Shown here: piece after piece, positions 15,243 to 24,344 of the stretch
Layout of the letters: each line of letters opens with the position of its first letter
Position numbering within the stretch: position 1 is the first letter of the stretch
Assembly: GCA_034931985.1 (NCBI GenBank)
Contig: JAYGHB010000100.1
Location: 36,032 to 100,031, forward strand
DNA from: Halotia wernerae
GTDB lineage: Bacteria; Cyanobacteriota; Cyanobacteriia; Cyanobacteriales; Nostocaceae
Length of the DNA stretch: 64,000 nt
Direction: 5' to 3'
Program-made: the position numbers and the translations under genes
Notes under the pieces: generated by a model
Told to the model about the DNA's origin: nothing
The model's database searches: none
What the model saw: only the letters and a program-made list of their open reading frames with translations

Positions 15243-16715
15243 TTAGCGTCCCCCGACGGTAATTGAATCTACTTTGATGTGGGGTTGACCGACTGTAGTG
15301 TAGATACTGCCACTTACAGAACCGCAAAATCCAGGTGCGAGTTCCAAATCTTGAGAACACATGGAAATTTTATTCATAATTTCCTTAGCTTCACCGATAA
15401 GGATGGCTCCTTTCAGCGGTTTAGTAATTTTGCCATTCTCAATTAAGTAAGCTTCATCCACGCCAAAGTTAAATTGACCAGTAGCGCCGACACTACCACC
15501 ACCCATTTTTTTACAGTAAATACCTTTATCGATAGAGGTAAACAAATCTTCAGTTGTATGCTCGCCAGTAGCAATATAAGTATTACGCATCCGGCTAGCA
15601 GCGGCAAAAGTATAATTTTGGCGACGGCCACTTCCAGTTCTGGGATGTCCGGTACGCGAAGAACCTGCCCTATCTGCTAAAAAGTTTTTGAGAACGCCTT
15701 TTTCAATTAATAGAGTTCTTTGAGCAGGCATACCTTCGTCATCCATGTCAATTGTACCGAAGGCATTTTCAGCTCGTCCTTCATCCCACGCTGTCAGGCT
15801 TTCATGGGCAATTTTTTCACCTTTTTTATCGGCGAATGGTGTCGTGTTGCGTTCAATTTGAGTGGTTTCGAGCAAGTGTCCACAGGCTTCATGAAAAATG
15901 ACTCCCCCAAAGTGATTAGCCATGATGATGGGGTAAGTGCCTGATTCTACATAATCTGCATAGAGCATTTTGCCAGCAGATTCAGCTATTTGCTCGGAAG
16001 CTTGTTGATAATCCCAGGTTCTCAGGAAGTTAGCATCGCTGGTATTGCCAGCACGTTCACCAATGGAGGCGCGATTAGCACCATCCGCACACAAAAGGTT
16101 AAATCCTACCGATTGGGTAAGACGGATGTCACGAGCAAAAGTGCCATCACTGGCGGCGACTAAAACTTCTTGCCAATCCCGAAAATAGCTAGCGCGGCGG
16201 GATTGGACGTGGCTAGCTTTTTGTTTGAGGTGAGCAGTACCATCAAGGAGAACTTCTCCCATTTCTCGGATAGAACTACATAGAGGTAGCCAGCCATCTT
16301 TGCCTCGTTTAATAGCGTAATCTCTCAGTAATTCTAAATTAATTTCTGGTATAAAATTACTAGGTGCAGGTAAATGTAAACCTAAGATGGAAAGACCTTT
16401 TTCTAAGGCAGCTTTCAATCCCGAAAACGAAAGGTCATTTGTACTGACGTAGCAATCGGCTTTGCCACGAAAGACTCTAACTCCTGCACCTGTAGCTAGA
16501 CTTGGTGAAATACTGGTGATAGCGTCTTCTTCTGCAAGACAACCAATATAGTTGCGACGCTCTAAGAAAAATTCGATAAAGTCAGCCCCAGCAGCGCGTC
16601 CGAGTCCCAAAAGGGTAGCCAAGGGGGCTTCCCAGGTTTCATCGAATCGTTCTGGTGTGGAGGAATATTGTAGGCTGGGAAGTTGGTTTGAGAGAAGTAG
16701 CGTACTTGTAAGCAT
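15243..16715 (-). CDS. tldD: TldD zinc metalloprotease
   Basis: This is a 490-residue TldD protease. The zinc site HEACGH lies at about residue 275 inside GGVIFHEACGHLLE, and further family blocks follow (TAWDEGRAENAFGTIDMDDEG, GGGSVGATGQFNFGV). It would be the catalytic subunit working with PmbA encoded next on the same strand. It is cytoplasmic, with no signal peptide. The ATG at 16,715 has GAGG seven bases upstream. The length is normal for the family. Codon use matches its surroundings. Confidence 0.92.
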   Translation of the reverse strand: MLTSTLLLSNQLPSLQYSSTPERFDETWEAPLATLLGLGRAAGADFIEFFLERRNYIGCLAEEDAITSISPSLATGAGVRVFRGKADCYVSTNDLSFSGLKAALEKGLSILGLHLPAPSNFIPEINLELLRDYAIKRGKDGWLPLCSSIREMGEVLLDGTAHLKQKASHVQSRRASYFRDWQEVLVAASDGTFARDIRLTQSVGFNLLCADGANRASIGERAGNTSDANFLRTWDYQQASEQIAESAGKMLYADYVESGTYPIIMANHFGGVIFHEACGHLLETTQIERNTTPFADKKGEKIAHESLTAWDEGRAENAFGTIDMDDEGMPAQRTLLIEKGVLKNFLADRAGSSRTGHPRTGSGRRQNYTFAAASRMRNTYIATGEHTTEDLFTSIDKGIYCKKMGGGSVGATGQFNFGVDEAYLIENGKITKPLKGAILIGEAKEIMNKISMCSQDLELAPGFCGSVSGSIYTTVGQPHIKVDSITVGGR

Positions 16716-17130
16716 GGATAGCCTCGTCTGCTGGCGTTATCAGAGATTTGACTGAAAAATCCTGGTTTGTTAAGTCTAACAAATCGGTGAAAGTCGCAAT
16801 CGGCAGAGAGGCAGTAGGGGTTTCCTCACCTTCAAGTTGACTCGAAAAATTTCTTTTTTCTCTCTGATATCTCTGTGTCTCTGCGGTTTAAAAGTAATTT
16901 ATTTAACCACAGAGACGCATAGAAAAGTTGCGTGCGCGGGTTCCCAAGGCACTCCATTGGGCGGGTAATGCCTGACTTGTACTCCTTTGGAGAAGCAAGC
17001 TACGCGTAGGTCTCCGAGAGGAGAAGGAAGTGCGGTAAATTGAGTTAATTTTTTTCACAAATTCAGCTTCTTGAAAAAACTGTCAAATCTTGCTTAACCT
17101 CGGCTTTAGTTATCTGTTTGAGGATTATAT
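16716..17130. other. Intergenic stretch with dispersed repeats
   Basis: This 415-base gap upstream of tldD and downstream of the ABC permease carries no supported gene. It holds a repeat of the ACCACAGAGACGCATAGA type and a G+C-rich block (about 16,920-17,030) with TACGCGTAGGTCTCC and GGAGAAG elements that recur elsewhere. The tldD promoter must be near 16,720-16,800. Confidence 0.5.
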
Positions 17131-18081
17131 TTATACTTTTTGAATAAACCGCCGTCCTAGCAAACCTTGGGGTCTAACTAACAGCATAATAAACAAAATT
17201 CCAAAGGCTACGGCATCTTTATAACCAGAATATTCACTAGGAACTAATGCCTCTACTAGTCCAATTAGTAATCCTCCCAGCACTGCACCGGGAATGCTAC
17301 CTAAACCACCCAAGACAATCACTGCTAGACCTCGCAATCCAAAGCCAATACCAAAATATGGGCCAGCAATGCTAACACTAGAGGCTACCAGTGTTCCTGC
17401 TAATCCTGCTAAGAAACTGCTGATAAAAAATGTCAGTACAATAAAGCGATCGCTATTAATTCCTAGTAAACTGGCAGTAGTGGGATCTTCTGCGATCGCT
17501 TGAATTGCTTTACCATATTTAGTGCGAGTAATAAAATAGGTCAGAATTGACACGACTACCACAGACACGACAAAAATCACCACTTGCACACTACGAATAG
17601 GTATTGGCTGTTCTGGACTACCAAAGTTAATCGCAGGTGGTAAATTGCCGTAAGTATTGGCTGGAAATGTGTAACTTTCTGCGCCTACAAAATATTGGAT
17701 GACATTGACAATTACTACTGCTACCCCCAAGCTTGAAACAACAGTAAGCAAAGGGTCAGAACCTTGGCGACGTAAAGGTTGAAAAGCAATACGTTCCATT
17801 GCTATGCCCACTAATCCTGCTAGGGTGCTACCTAAAATCAAGGCTACAGCAAATGGCAATTGTATGGGTAGTGTTGCATTAGCTAGCAAGCCATTAAATC
17901 CAAAAGTACCACCCATCAGTGCATAAGTAAAATATGCGCCTAGGGTAAAAATTGCCCCATGAGCTAAATTAATAATGCCCAAAATAGAGTACACCAAAGT
18001 GTAACCCAAGGCAAAAATTGCATAAACGCTGCCGATGGATAACCCGTTTAACAATTGTTGTAAAAGTAGACTGAAATCCAT
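17131..18081 (-). CDS. livH: Branched-chain (neutral/hydrophobic) amino-acid ABC transporter permease, LivH type
   Basis: This is a 316-residue inner-membrane permease with about eight hydrophobic helices. It begins with the family signature LLQQLLNGLSIGSVYAIFALGYTLVYSI and contains the EAA-like loop (AIAEDPTTASLLGINSDRFI) that docks the ATPases. LivH-type permeases pair with LivM and two ATPases to import leucine, isoleucine, valine or, in cyanobacteria (Nat N-I system), neutral and hydrophobic amino acids; urea permeases (UrtB) are close relatives but less likely. It follows the binding-protein gene on the same strand. The LivM and ATPase genes are not in this window, so they must lie elsewhere. 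Confidence 0.85.
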   Translation of the reverse strand: MDFSLLLQQLLNGLSIGSVYAIFALGYTLVYSILGIINLAHGAIFTLGAYFTYALMGGTFGFNGLLANATLPIQLPFAVALILGSTLAGLVGIAMERIAFQPLRRQGSDPLLTVVSSLGVAVVIVNVIQYFVGAESYTFPANTYGNLPPAINFGSPEQPIPIRSVQVVIFVVSVVVVSILTYFITRTKYGKAIQAIAEDPTTASLLGINSDRFIVLTFFISSFLAGLAGTLVASSVSIAGPYFGIGFGLRGLAVIVLGGLGSIPGAVLGGLLIGLVEALVPSEYSGYKDAVAFGILFIMLLVRPQGLLGRRFIQKV

Positions 18082-18162
18082 GTAAGTGATTAGTGATTAG
18101 GGACTAGGGACTAGGGAGGAAGCGGGGGAGCAGGGGGAGATCAAGAAAATAATAAATAATCA

Positions 18163-18225
18163 ATGCCCAATGCCCCATGACGGCAGTTGCTCCACTTGGG
18201 AGAAGACCGCACTGCCTCCCCAATG
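18163..18225. repeat. Dispersed palindromic repeat (GGCAGT...ACTGCC type) in the ABC gap
   Basis: Sequence of the form CAATGCCCAATGCCCC-ATGACGGCAGT...CGCACTGCCTCCCCAATGCCC separates the binding protein and permease genes. A close relative is at 30,570-30,650. The arms can pair, so the element may act as a transcript attenuator between the two genes. Confidence 0.6.
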
Positions 18226-18241
18226 CCCAAAAACCTTTTAT

Positions 18242-19465
18242 CTATTTCAAAAATGTAAATTTACCCTTACTTCCATCTTTATCCATTTTGATTTGAGCTA
18301 CATAAAAATCTTTTTGCACCACTTCACCGATTGGAGTAAAAGCAATTTCACCCAGTGGTGTGTTGTATTTACCAGCTAATACTTGTGTGTTCAGTTGTGT
18401 CCGTAATTCTGGTAACTGTAATTTGTTGATTTTGCTCTTTTTATCTAAAGCTTGGAGAGCTTCAACATATACTTGCACTGCGGTAAAAGTTTGGGCAGTA
18501 AATTGAGGTGGTTCTTTCTTATATTGGTTAGTATAAGCTTTGCGAAAGGCAACGTTAATGTCACCTGGATGTTCTGGACTGTAAGCTTGAGCAATCAAAA
18601 CTCCATCACAAGATGCTTTACAAACTGTTAATACATTTGAGGTATTAAGACCATTACCACCAATCATTAAGCCTTTATAACCTAATTCTCGCAGTTGTCG
18701 TACTAAGTTACCACCATCAGCAGCTAATCCAGAAATAATTACTAAATCTGGTTTGAGGTTAAGAGCATTAGTAGCTTGGCTTTGAAAATCGGTATCGCTG
18801 GTTTGAAATTTTTGTACGGTGACTAATTCTAGATTTTGATCCTTAACTGTTTTCTGGAAAATCTCACTTTCAGATTTGCTGTAAGCATCATTTTGGGCGT
18901 AAAAAACAGCAACTTTTTTAATGTTGGGATTCTGTTTAAGTGCAGCTTTGACTGAATTAGGAGCAACGATGGAAACTGGTGCTGAGACACGAGCAATATA
19001 ATCACCTATTTCAGGTATTCCCTTGGCGGTATTTGATGGGCCAATCACTGGTACTTTAGCGCGTTCGGCAACAGGGTCGGCACTAAAGGCTTGTTGTGAC
19101 AAAGTGGGACCCACAATACCAACAACTTTATCTTTATTAATTAAAGTTTGAAAAGCGTTAATTGCTCCAGTTTCATCGCCACCAGTGTCTTGAAACACTA
19201 ATTTAATGGGAGTACCGTTAATACCACCTTTGTCGTTAAAATATTTCTCAGCAATTTTTGCACCAGCAACTTCTTCTTGACCAAGTAGAGCTACATTGCT
19301 AGTTTGGGCGACAGCAATACCAATAGGAATAGCGCTTGACGTTCCTGTTGTTTCTAGGGTGTTAGTTGTAGAATTTGTGCCAGTGTTAGCACCGCCACCA
19401 CAGGCTGTCAGTAGCAAAGCACAAGTAGATAATAATGCTGTTGTGCAAGTAATAGGGTTTTTCAT
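18242..19465 (-). CDS. Branched-chain amino-acid type ABC transporter substrate-binding lipoprotein
   Basis: This is a 407-residue type I periplasmic binding protein. The lipobox LTAC puts the lipidated cysteine at residue 22, so the mature protein is tethered to the outer face of the cytoplasmic membrane. The LivJ/ANF-receptor fold is visible from IPIGIAVAQTSNVALLGQE through the GIVGPTLSQQAFSADPVAERAKVPVIGPSNT ligand-pocket region. It should bind neutral or branched-chain amino acids (NatB-like), though the ligand cannot be told from sequence. It is upstream of the LivH-type permease on the same strand, about 160 bases away with a palindromic repeat between. Confidence 0.85.
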   Translation of the reverse strand: MKNPITCTTALLSTCALLLTACGGGANTGTNSTTNTLETTGTSSAIPIGIAVAQTSNVALLGQEEVAGAKIAEKYFNDKGGINGTPIKLVFQDTGGDETGAINAFQTLINKDKVVGIVGPTLSQQAFSADPVAERAKVPVIGPSNTAKGIPEIGDYIARVSAPVSIVAPNSVKAALKQNPNIKKVAVFYAQNDAYSKSESEIFQKTVKDQNLELVTVQKFQTSDTDFQSQATNALNLKPDLVIISGLAADGGNLVRQLRELGYKGLMIGGNGLNTSNVLTVCKASCDGVLIAQAYSPEHPGDINVAFRKAYTNQYKKEPPQFTAQTFTAVQVYVEALQALDKKSKINKLQLPELRTQLNTQVLAGKYNTPLGEIAFTPIGEVVQKDFYVAQIKMDKDGSKGKFTFLK

Positions 19466-19600
19466 CGGTGAATAATTATATAGATATTAGACAAAGTGCA
19501 AAAGTTAACATTATTAGTTAAAATCTGTAAACCTGATTAGGCTGAATACACTTTTGCAAGAATTTTATTAAATCATTTTTATCTGCCTCTTTCCTAGTCC

Positions 19601-20812
19601 CTAACTAAAGCGTTCCATAAAGCGGCGATCAATCCAGTCTTTCCAGCACCACACTAGTTTGTGAGGCGGTAAAGTAAAAGAGCCGCGTGTAGCGATCGCT
19701 TTTCCATCACCTGTACCAATTAAACTGAGATATTGTCGCTGTGGTATGTAGGGTTTGAGTGACTTACTTAGTAAGAACCGCTGCAAGTTCTCAAACAAGG
19801 GCTTACCTTGACGCACAGCAAACACCCCAGCTTTCGGATGAGGATGATTGATCATTGTGGCGATGTCACCTGCTGCAAACACTTCTGGGTGCGTTTGAGA
19901 TTGCAATGTATCTTCTACCAAAATAAAGCCTAGCTCATCAGTTCCTAATCCCGTTGTTTTTAACCATTGGGGTGCAGATGCTTGTGTCACACAAAAAACT
20001 TTCTGACATTCCACTGTCAAGCCAGATTCGCATTTTATCTGCAATCTTTCTTCATTTCCCCGATTTTTTGGTAAAGAAATATTAAGGGGTATTTGCTGCG
20101 GCGCAATTTGACAAACAGTTTCTCCCAAATACAAATTGATACCACGCTGAGTTAAAACTTGCTTTACTAAACGCTGCACTGAGTAATGATAATGAGGTAA
20201 CAGTTTTTCATGACGTTGGAATAAATGAATTGCTAGATTTTTGATTGGTTGCTGATATTCACGCAAAATCTGATGCAAATGAGCTTGCATCGACAGCGCC
20301 AATTCCACACCACCAGCGCCACCACCCACAATGCCAATGCTCATCGGTTCTTGGGGATTTTGTGTTACTTTTTTTATTAGCTGATACCAATGTTCTAAAA
20401 GTTGTGGTATTGGTTTAGCTGCGATCGCATATTCTGCTGCACCTGATACAGATATTGTGGCTGGAGTACTGCCAATATCAATGGACAGCACATCAAAATC
20501 TACGGCAGAACGGTTAGCACAAATCACTTTGTGGTTTTTTAAATCTAGATCAACCACTCGGTCAATGTATAACTGTGCTTGAGCAAATTTTGCCAATCTT
20601 TGTAGGTCAATGTGGCATTCATCACGGCTATAAAATCCAGCAATATGTCCTGGTAGCATTCCAGAGTAGGGTGTATCTGGCGCTGGGGTAATTAACGTCA
20701 AACGAACTCCTGGCAACGGTTTTATACCAAACATTCTTAGCACAATGGCATGGCTGTGACCGCCACCAATTAGCACCAAGTCTTTGAATATAGGCTGAGA
20801 GTTTTGCTGCAT
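19601..20812 (-). CDS. FAD-dependent oxidoreductase matching the N-terminal half of cyanobacterial SelD fusions
   Basis: This is a 403-residue NDH-2-like flavoprotein. It has an N-terminal FAD motif LVLIGGGHSHAIVL, the block YSGMLPGHIAGFYS, a second dinucleotide motif GIVGGGAGGVELAL, and the flavin-closing FAAGDIATM. This pattern is typical of the flavoprotein half fused to selenophosphate synthetase (SelD) in many cyanobacteria, where the protein continues after a DRRFMERFS segment. Here a stop follows MERFS and no SelD sequence is seen downstream. It could be a stand-alone form or the remainder of a split fusion. The electron acceptor is unknown. Confidence 0.72.
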   Translation of the reverse strand: MQQNSQPIFKDLVLIGGGHSHAIVLRMFGIKPLPGVRLTLITPAPDTPYSGMLPGHIAGFYSRDECHIDLQRLAKFAQAQLYIDRVVDLDLKNHKVICANRSAVDFDVLSIDIGSTPATISVSGAAEYAIAAKPIPQLLEHWYQLIKKVTQNPQEPMSIGIVGGGAGGVELALSMQAHLHQILREYQQPIKNLAIHLFQRHEKLLPHYHYSVQRLVKQVLTQRGINLYLGETVCQIAPQQIPLNISLPKNRGNEERLQIKCESGLTVECQKVFCVTQASAPQWLKTTGLGTDELGFILVEDTLQSQTHPEVFAAGDIATMINHPHPKAGVFAVRQGKPLFENLQRFLLSKSLKPYIPQRQYLSLIGTGDGKAIATRGSFTLPPHKLVWCWKDWIDRRFMERFS

Positions 20813-21036
20813 CTATAACAATAAAATAGTACGGTTATTCCTACCCCGTAATAATTATAACCTCTAGCTATTTTAGCGTAACTAAAACAAACATCCGCTT
20901 TGATTTATTTCTACTGAATTAAGAGTAATATTTTCTATATTTTTGCACAAAAATAATCATTACATTTACTAATGTACAACTTCATAAATGCGTAGACAAT
21001 AGCAGACACCACTAAGTTTTTTTAAAAAAATTGCTT

Positions 21037-21798
21037 ATGTTGAAAGTAATGATTCATGCTTACTACTCAGCAAAAAGGCATTCAATCATCAATCAAATAC
21101 CATTTATAAACATCATACCTCAGATAGTTTTTCACCAAGAAAAAGCATACAATATTTCAAATCGGGCACTCCAAAAATGTTTAAGAGTAGCAATAGAACA
21201 TTTGAACCATCCAACAATTGAAAATAGGCTGGTGGCAATCTATGATTTAGAAAAATTTGCCCATGATTATCCCCACCATCATTGGAAAACCATAGAGATA
21301 CTGACTAATTTTGTGCGAAATAATGCTCCTATTGTAATTCCAGAAGAGACTACAAGTCAGCCATCACTAACAATTTGCACAGATATTCAAGTAGCTTTAA
21401 CTGTTATTGGTAGGAGAGATATCCAAAAAGAATTAGAAAATGAACAAATTGATTTGAGCCATACTGACTTGAGAGGAGCAAACCTAAATCAAGCAAATCT
21501 AGAACTGACAAACTTTTATCAAGTTAATCTGTCTGGAGCAAATCTGTCTGGAGCAAATCTGTCTGGGGCAATTTTGAGTGCAGCAAATCTCGCAGGAGCA
21601 AACCTCTGTGGAGCAAATCTGTCTGGAGCAATTTTGAGTGCAGCAAATCTCGCAGGAGCAAACCTCTGTGGGGCAAATCTACACAAATCAAATCTATATT
21701 TAGCCAATTTGTGTGAAGCAATTCTTTATGAAACAAAACTAGATGGGGCTAATCTTCGAGAAGCTAAATTTTCGATGACAGAATCCTATCAGCCCTAA
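21037..21798 (+). CDS. Pentapeptide-repeat protein with an N-terminal helical domain
   Basis: This protein of about 253 residues has an N-terminal part (about 45-125) with IENRLVAIYDLEKFAHDYP, WKTIEILTNFVRNNAPI and QVALTVIGRRD blocks, followed by about twenty pentapeptides that form a beta-helix rod. The same N-terminal blocks occur in the larger protein at 22,175-23,638, so the two are paralogues. It lacks that protein's membrane helices. The ATG at 21,037 is used; the frame also opens at a TTG at 21,031. A 60-base unit is duplicated within the repeats. The role is unknown. Confidence 0.72.
   Translation: MLKVMIHAYYSAKRHSIINQIPFINIIPQIVFHQEKAYNISNRALQKCLRVAIEHLNHPTIENRLVAIYDLEKFAHDYPHHHWKTIEILTNFVRNNAPIVIPEETTSQPSLTICTDIQVALTVIGRRDIQKELENEQIDLSHTDLRGANLNQANLELTNFYQVNLSGANLSGANLSGAILSAANLAGANLCGANLSGAILSAANLAGANLCGANLHKSNLYLANLCEAILYETKLDGANLREAKFSMTESYQP
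21541..21681. repeat. 60-bp tandem repeat in the pentapeptide-coding region
   Basis: A 60-base unit (20 codons, four pentapeptides), with ATTTTGAGTGCAGC at 21,571 and again at 21,631, is repeated almost perfectly and followed by a partial third unit. It keeps the frame and lengthens the beta-helix by one full turn per unit. Confidence 0.8.
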
Positions 21799-22174
21799 AC
21801 TAGTACAGCATGGCAAAAATAACCATCCAGTTAAAAAAGGTTAAAAAGCTTACTATACAAGCAATATTCCTTATCTTTTGCCGAATGGCACTAGCTATGT
21901 GTGACAATTAGCTACATTCAAACAGGGTAAGCTTTTATATTGCATCAGTAACTCAACGAAAATCAAGTATATGGAACGCGGGCAAGATACCCGCACTACA
22001 ATAATTTTACGTTTTAGTCTTATACAATTTAGCTGCACATCAGCTTACCCTATCCTCAAAAAATGCCTCATTGACTAATGCTTGGGGTACATATTCAAAT
22101 TTTCTAGCTAAATGATATACTGATTCTTTAAAACCTCTAAGTAATAATTCTGTGTCGTGAGGAATATTACTGCT
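21799..22174. other. Intergenic stretch between the two pentapeptide genes
   Basis: This 376-base gap has no supported gene. An inverted pair AGGGTAAGCT (21,924-21,933) and AGCTTACCCT (22,042-22,051) frames about 108 bases that contain a small palindrome of the GCGGGCAAGATACCCGC type (about 21,978-21,994), a repeat seen widely in these genomes. The pair may be the ends of a small non-autonomous element. Confidence 0.45.
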
Positions 22175-23638
22175 ATGTCTGCTAATAAGACAGACACACT
22201 CCTACGTTGGTTGATAGCTATAACAGTCGTATTTGCTCTCGCACTAACTTTAATTGTTTTTGGATCATCCGATATCAAAGGATTATCAATTCCGCAACAA
22301 ATGCAATTAAGAAATCAAGCATTAACAGCCACTGCCGTAGTTTTTTTGGGATTGGCTGTAATGACTAATGCTTATTATGCAGCCAAACGTGCGGAGGCTA
22401 TGCAGAAAAATGCGATCGCGGCTGAAAAAAATATTGAAATTAGCATCGCCAACACTAAACTAACTCAAGACAGGCTGGTTACAGAACGCTTTATGGCGGC
22501 AATTACCCAGTTGGGACATGAAAGAATTGAAACGCGGACAGGTGCAATTTATGTTTTAGAAAGAATCGCCCAAGATTTTCCCCAAGAACACTGGACAATC
22601 ATGGAAATTCTCGCCGCTTTTGTACGAGAAAATACTCCTATCCGTGAAGATGAGCCAGCAAGTGGGGAAGAATTACGGTCGATACACTTGAGTAGACACA
22701 GAAACAGAGAACGTCAGACAGAACCAAAAATCCAGGAAGCATCCCCAAAAATTCGCCGTGATGTGCAAGCAGCTCTGACTGTCATCGGACGGCGCAATTT
22801 CCAGCAAGAACAAGACAATCAGAAACTAGACTTACGCCATACTGACATTAGACAAGCAGACTTACTAGGAGCCAACCTACAACGGGCAGATTTGCGTGGT
22901 GCTGACCTTTGCGGGGCAAACCTGCGTAGCGCCGACCTTTGCGGGGCTGACCTTGAAGGCGCTAAACTCACTGAGTCTATTCTTTATGAAGCCAGATTGC
23001 TAAAAGCAAACCTACGAGGAGCTAACCTTTGTTGGGCAAATCTCAATCGAGCCAACCTTTGTTGGGCAAACCTGCGGGGAGCCAACCTTTTAGGAGCAAG
23101 TCTGCGTGCAGCTAATTTGCAAGAAGCCAACCTCTATAAAGCCAACTTGCAACAAGCAACCTTAAAAGTTGCTAACCTTTCTGGAGCAAAGCTATTTTTA
23201 GCTAACTTACAAGGGGCAAAACTTGGTAAAGCTAACTTGCATCTTTCAGGACTGATTGGAGCCAACCTGTCTGGAGCCAATTTGAATGCTGCCAACCTGT
23301 CGGGAGCAAACTTGAATGCTGCTAAACTACATCACACAGAAGTATTTTTTGCCAACCTCACCGAGGCCAGCTTAACAGAAGCTGACTTGTATAAGGCAAA
23401 TCTCATGGGAGCTAACTTAAATAAGACCATTCTCTATCAAGCCGATTTGTCTTGGGCTAACCTCATGGGAGCTAATTTCTTAGATGCTAATCTCTGTGAT
23501 GTCAAATTGGAAGGGGCAGTTTTGACAGGCGCTAAAAATTTAGAATCACAACAGATTAGGATGGCACTCGGCGATTATCGTACAACTCGCCTGCCTGATT
23601 ATGTCGAAGCACCAATACATTGGCGGCAATCTGGTTAA
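22175..23638 (+). CDS. Membrane-anchored pentapeptide-repeat protein
   Basis: This protein of about 487 residues has two N-terminal transmembrane helices (LIAITVVFALALTLIVF and a segment ending VFLGLAVMTNAYYAAKR), a helical region with RFMAAITQLGHERIETRTGA and WTIMEILAAFVREN blocks, the DVQAALTVIGRR block, then about fifty pentapeptides (A(D/N)LxX). The architecture recurs in cyanobacteria: an anchor, a conserved helical adapter and a long cytoplasmic beta-helix. The ATG at 22,175 has AGGA about eleven bases upstream and is preferred over the GTG at 22,157. It is a paralogue of the preceding gene. The function is unknown; such rods are thought to act as scaffolds. Confidence 0.8.
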   Translation: MSANKTDTLLRWLIAITVVFALALTLIVFGSSDIKGLSIPQQMQLRNQALTATAVVFLGLAVMTNAYYAAKRAEAMQKNAIAAEKNIEISIANTKLTQDRLVTERFMAAITQLGHERIETRTGAIYVLERIAQDFPQEHWTIMEILAAFVRENTPIREDEPASGEELRSIHLSRHRNRERQTEPKIQEASPKIRRDVQAALTVIGRRNFQQEQDNQKLDLRHTDIRQADLLGANLQRADLRGADLCGANLRSADLCGADLEGAKLTESILYEARLLKANLRGANLCWANLNRANLCWANLRGANLLGASLRAANLQEANLYKANLQQATLKVANLSGAKLFLANLQGAKLGKANLHLSGLIGANLSGANLNAANLSGANLNAAKLHHTEVFFANLTEASLTEADLYKANLMGANLNKTILYQADLSWANLMGANFLDANLCDVKLEGAVLTGAKNLESQQIRMALGDYRTTRLPDYVEAPIHWRQSG

Positions 23639-23689
23639 TTTGCCCCAGTGTTTAGTTAGTTATTTGGGTGTATTCTACCGTTTTAACCG

Positions 23690-23815
23690 AAGTTTCCCTT
23701 TTTATCTCACGCATACCGCTAAGGCGGAACCCGCAGGGTAGGCGCAAAGACAAGCTACCTCTGTGCGGGGGTTCTCCCCGTTGAGGAGAGTGGCGCGCAA
23801 AGGAAGAAAGATGAA
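23690..23815. repeat. Dispersed G+C-rich repeat block
   Basis: A block with CTAAGGCGGAACCCGCAGGG, GGTTCTCCCCGTTGAGGAGAG and TGGCGCGCAAAG, framed by 'cgcataccg' and 'gcgcaaag', matches the style of other dispersed palindromic repeats in the window. It lies between the pentapeptide gene and the small membrane protein gene and contains no gene. Confidence 0.45.
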
Positions 23816-23914
23816 ACCTGCTGTAATTTATGTCTGATTCTTCAAAACTCGACTAAAAGTGATGTTGTCAATTAAGTAAATCAAGCCAACTCACTCTATG
23901 AAGGAGCTTGGTAC

Positions 23915-24175
23915 GTGAGAAACAAAATGTCAAATTTAAAAACTTGGTTGAGTTTGAGTGCCATCACGTTCTTAATCTTAATCATTATTTTTTTAGGACT
24001 ACCAGCACTCTTGTTATTACTGCGCGTCCCTTCATTTGCAATTGGTGAGGGTGCGTTGTGGATTTTACGCTGGAAAAACGAGGCAGATGGCTCTGGTATT
24101 AGTTTTAACCTACTACCTTTGCTAATTATTGCCCTTGTAGTTGGCTTGGCAAAAATACTTATGCGCAATTCATGA
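23915..24175 (+). CDS. Small two-helix membrane protein, unknown function
   Basis: This is an 86-residue protein with two hydrophobic helices: about 14-37 (AITFLILIIIFLGLPALLLL) and about 66-82 (LPLLIIALVVGLAKILM), joined by a polar loop. I do not recognise the family. The GTG at 23,915 is chosen because AAGGAG lies nine bases upstream; the ATG at 23,927 would leave it too far. A strong hairpin terminator follows at 24,272. It stands alone between a pentapeptide gene and a converging cupin gene. Confidence 0.6.
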   Translation: MRNKMSNLKTWLSLSAITFLILIIIFLGLPALLLLLRVPSFAIGEGALWILRWKNEADGSGISFNLLPLLIIALVVGLAKILMRNS

Positions 24176-24271
24176 GACAGTGCGTTGGGGAGACAGCGCC
24201 GTGGTGTTAGCGTAGCGTAAAGCCTGCGGCATAGCAACTCTTGGAGACGCTACGCGAACACTGCCATCCCG

Positions 24272-24306
24272 TCACTTACCGCGAAGCGGTAAGTGAGAGG
24301 CTTTTT
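24272..24306 (+). terminator. Strong intrinsic terminator
   Basis: The arms TCACTTACCGC (24,272-24,282) and GCGGTAAGTGA (24,286-24,296) are perfect complements around a GAA loop, followed by a T-run (CTTTTT, about 24,301-24,306). It suits the rightward small membrane protein gene and lies in the gap where it converges on the cupin gene. Confidence 0.75.
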
Positions 24307-24344
24307 GCTGTTTTAGCTAAAGTCCTCACTACAATTACATATTT

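Noticed and set aside
21519..21736. Two overlapping minus-strand ORFs with LHxxLLxxDLL-type periodicity
   Set aside because: Shadow frames of the pentapeptide repeats on the plus strand.
21960..22010. CRISPR repeat candidate (GCGGGCAAGATACCCGC)
   Set aside because: Single palindromic dispersed repeat with no spacer-repeat array and no cas genes in the window.
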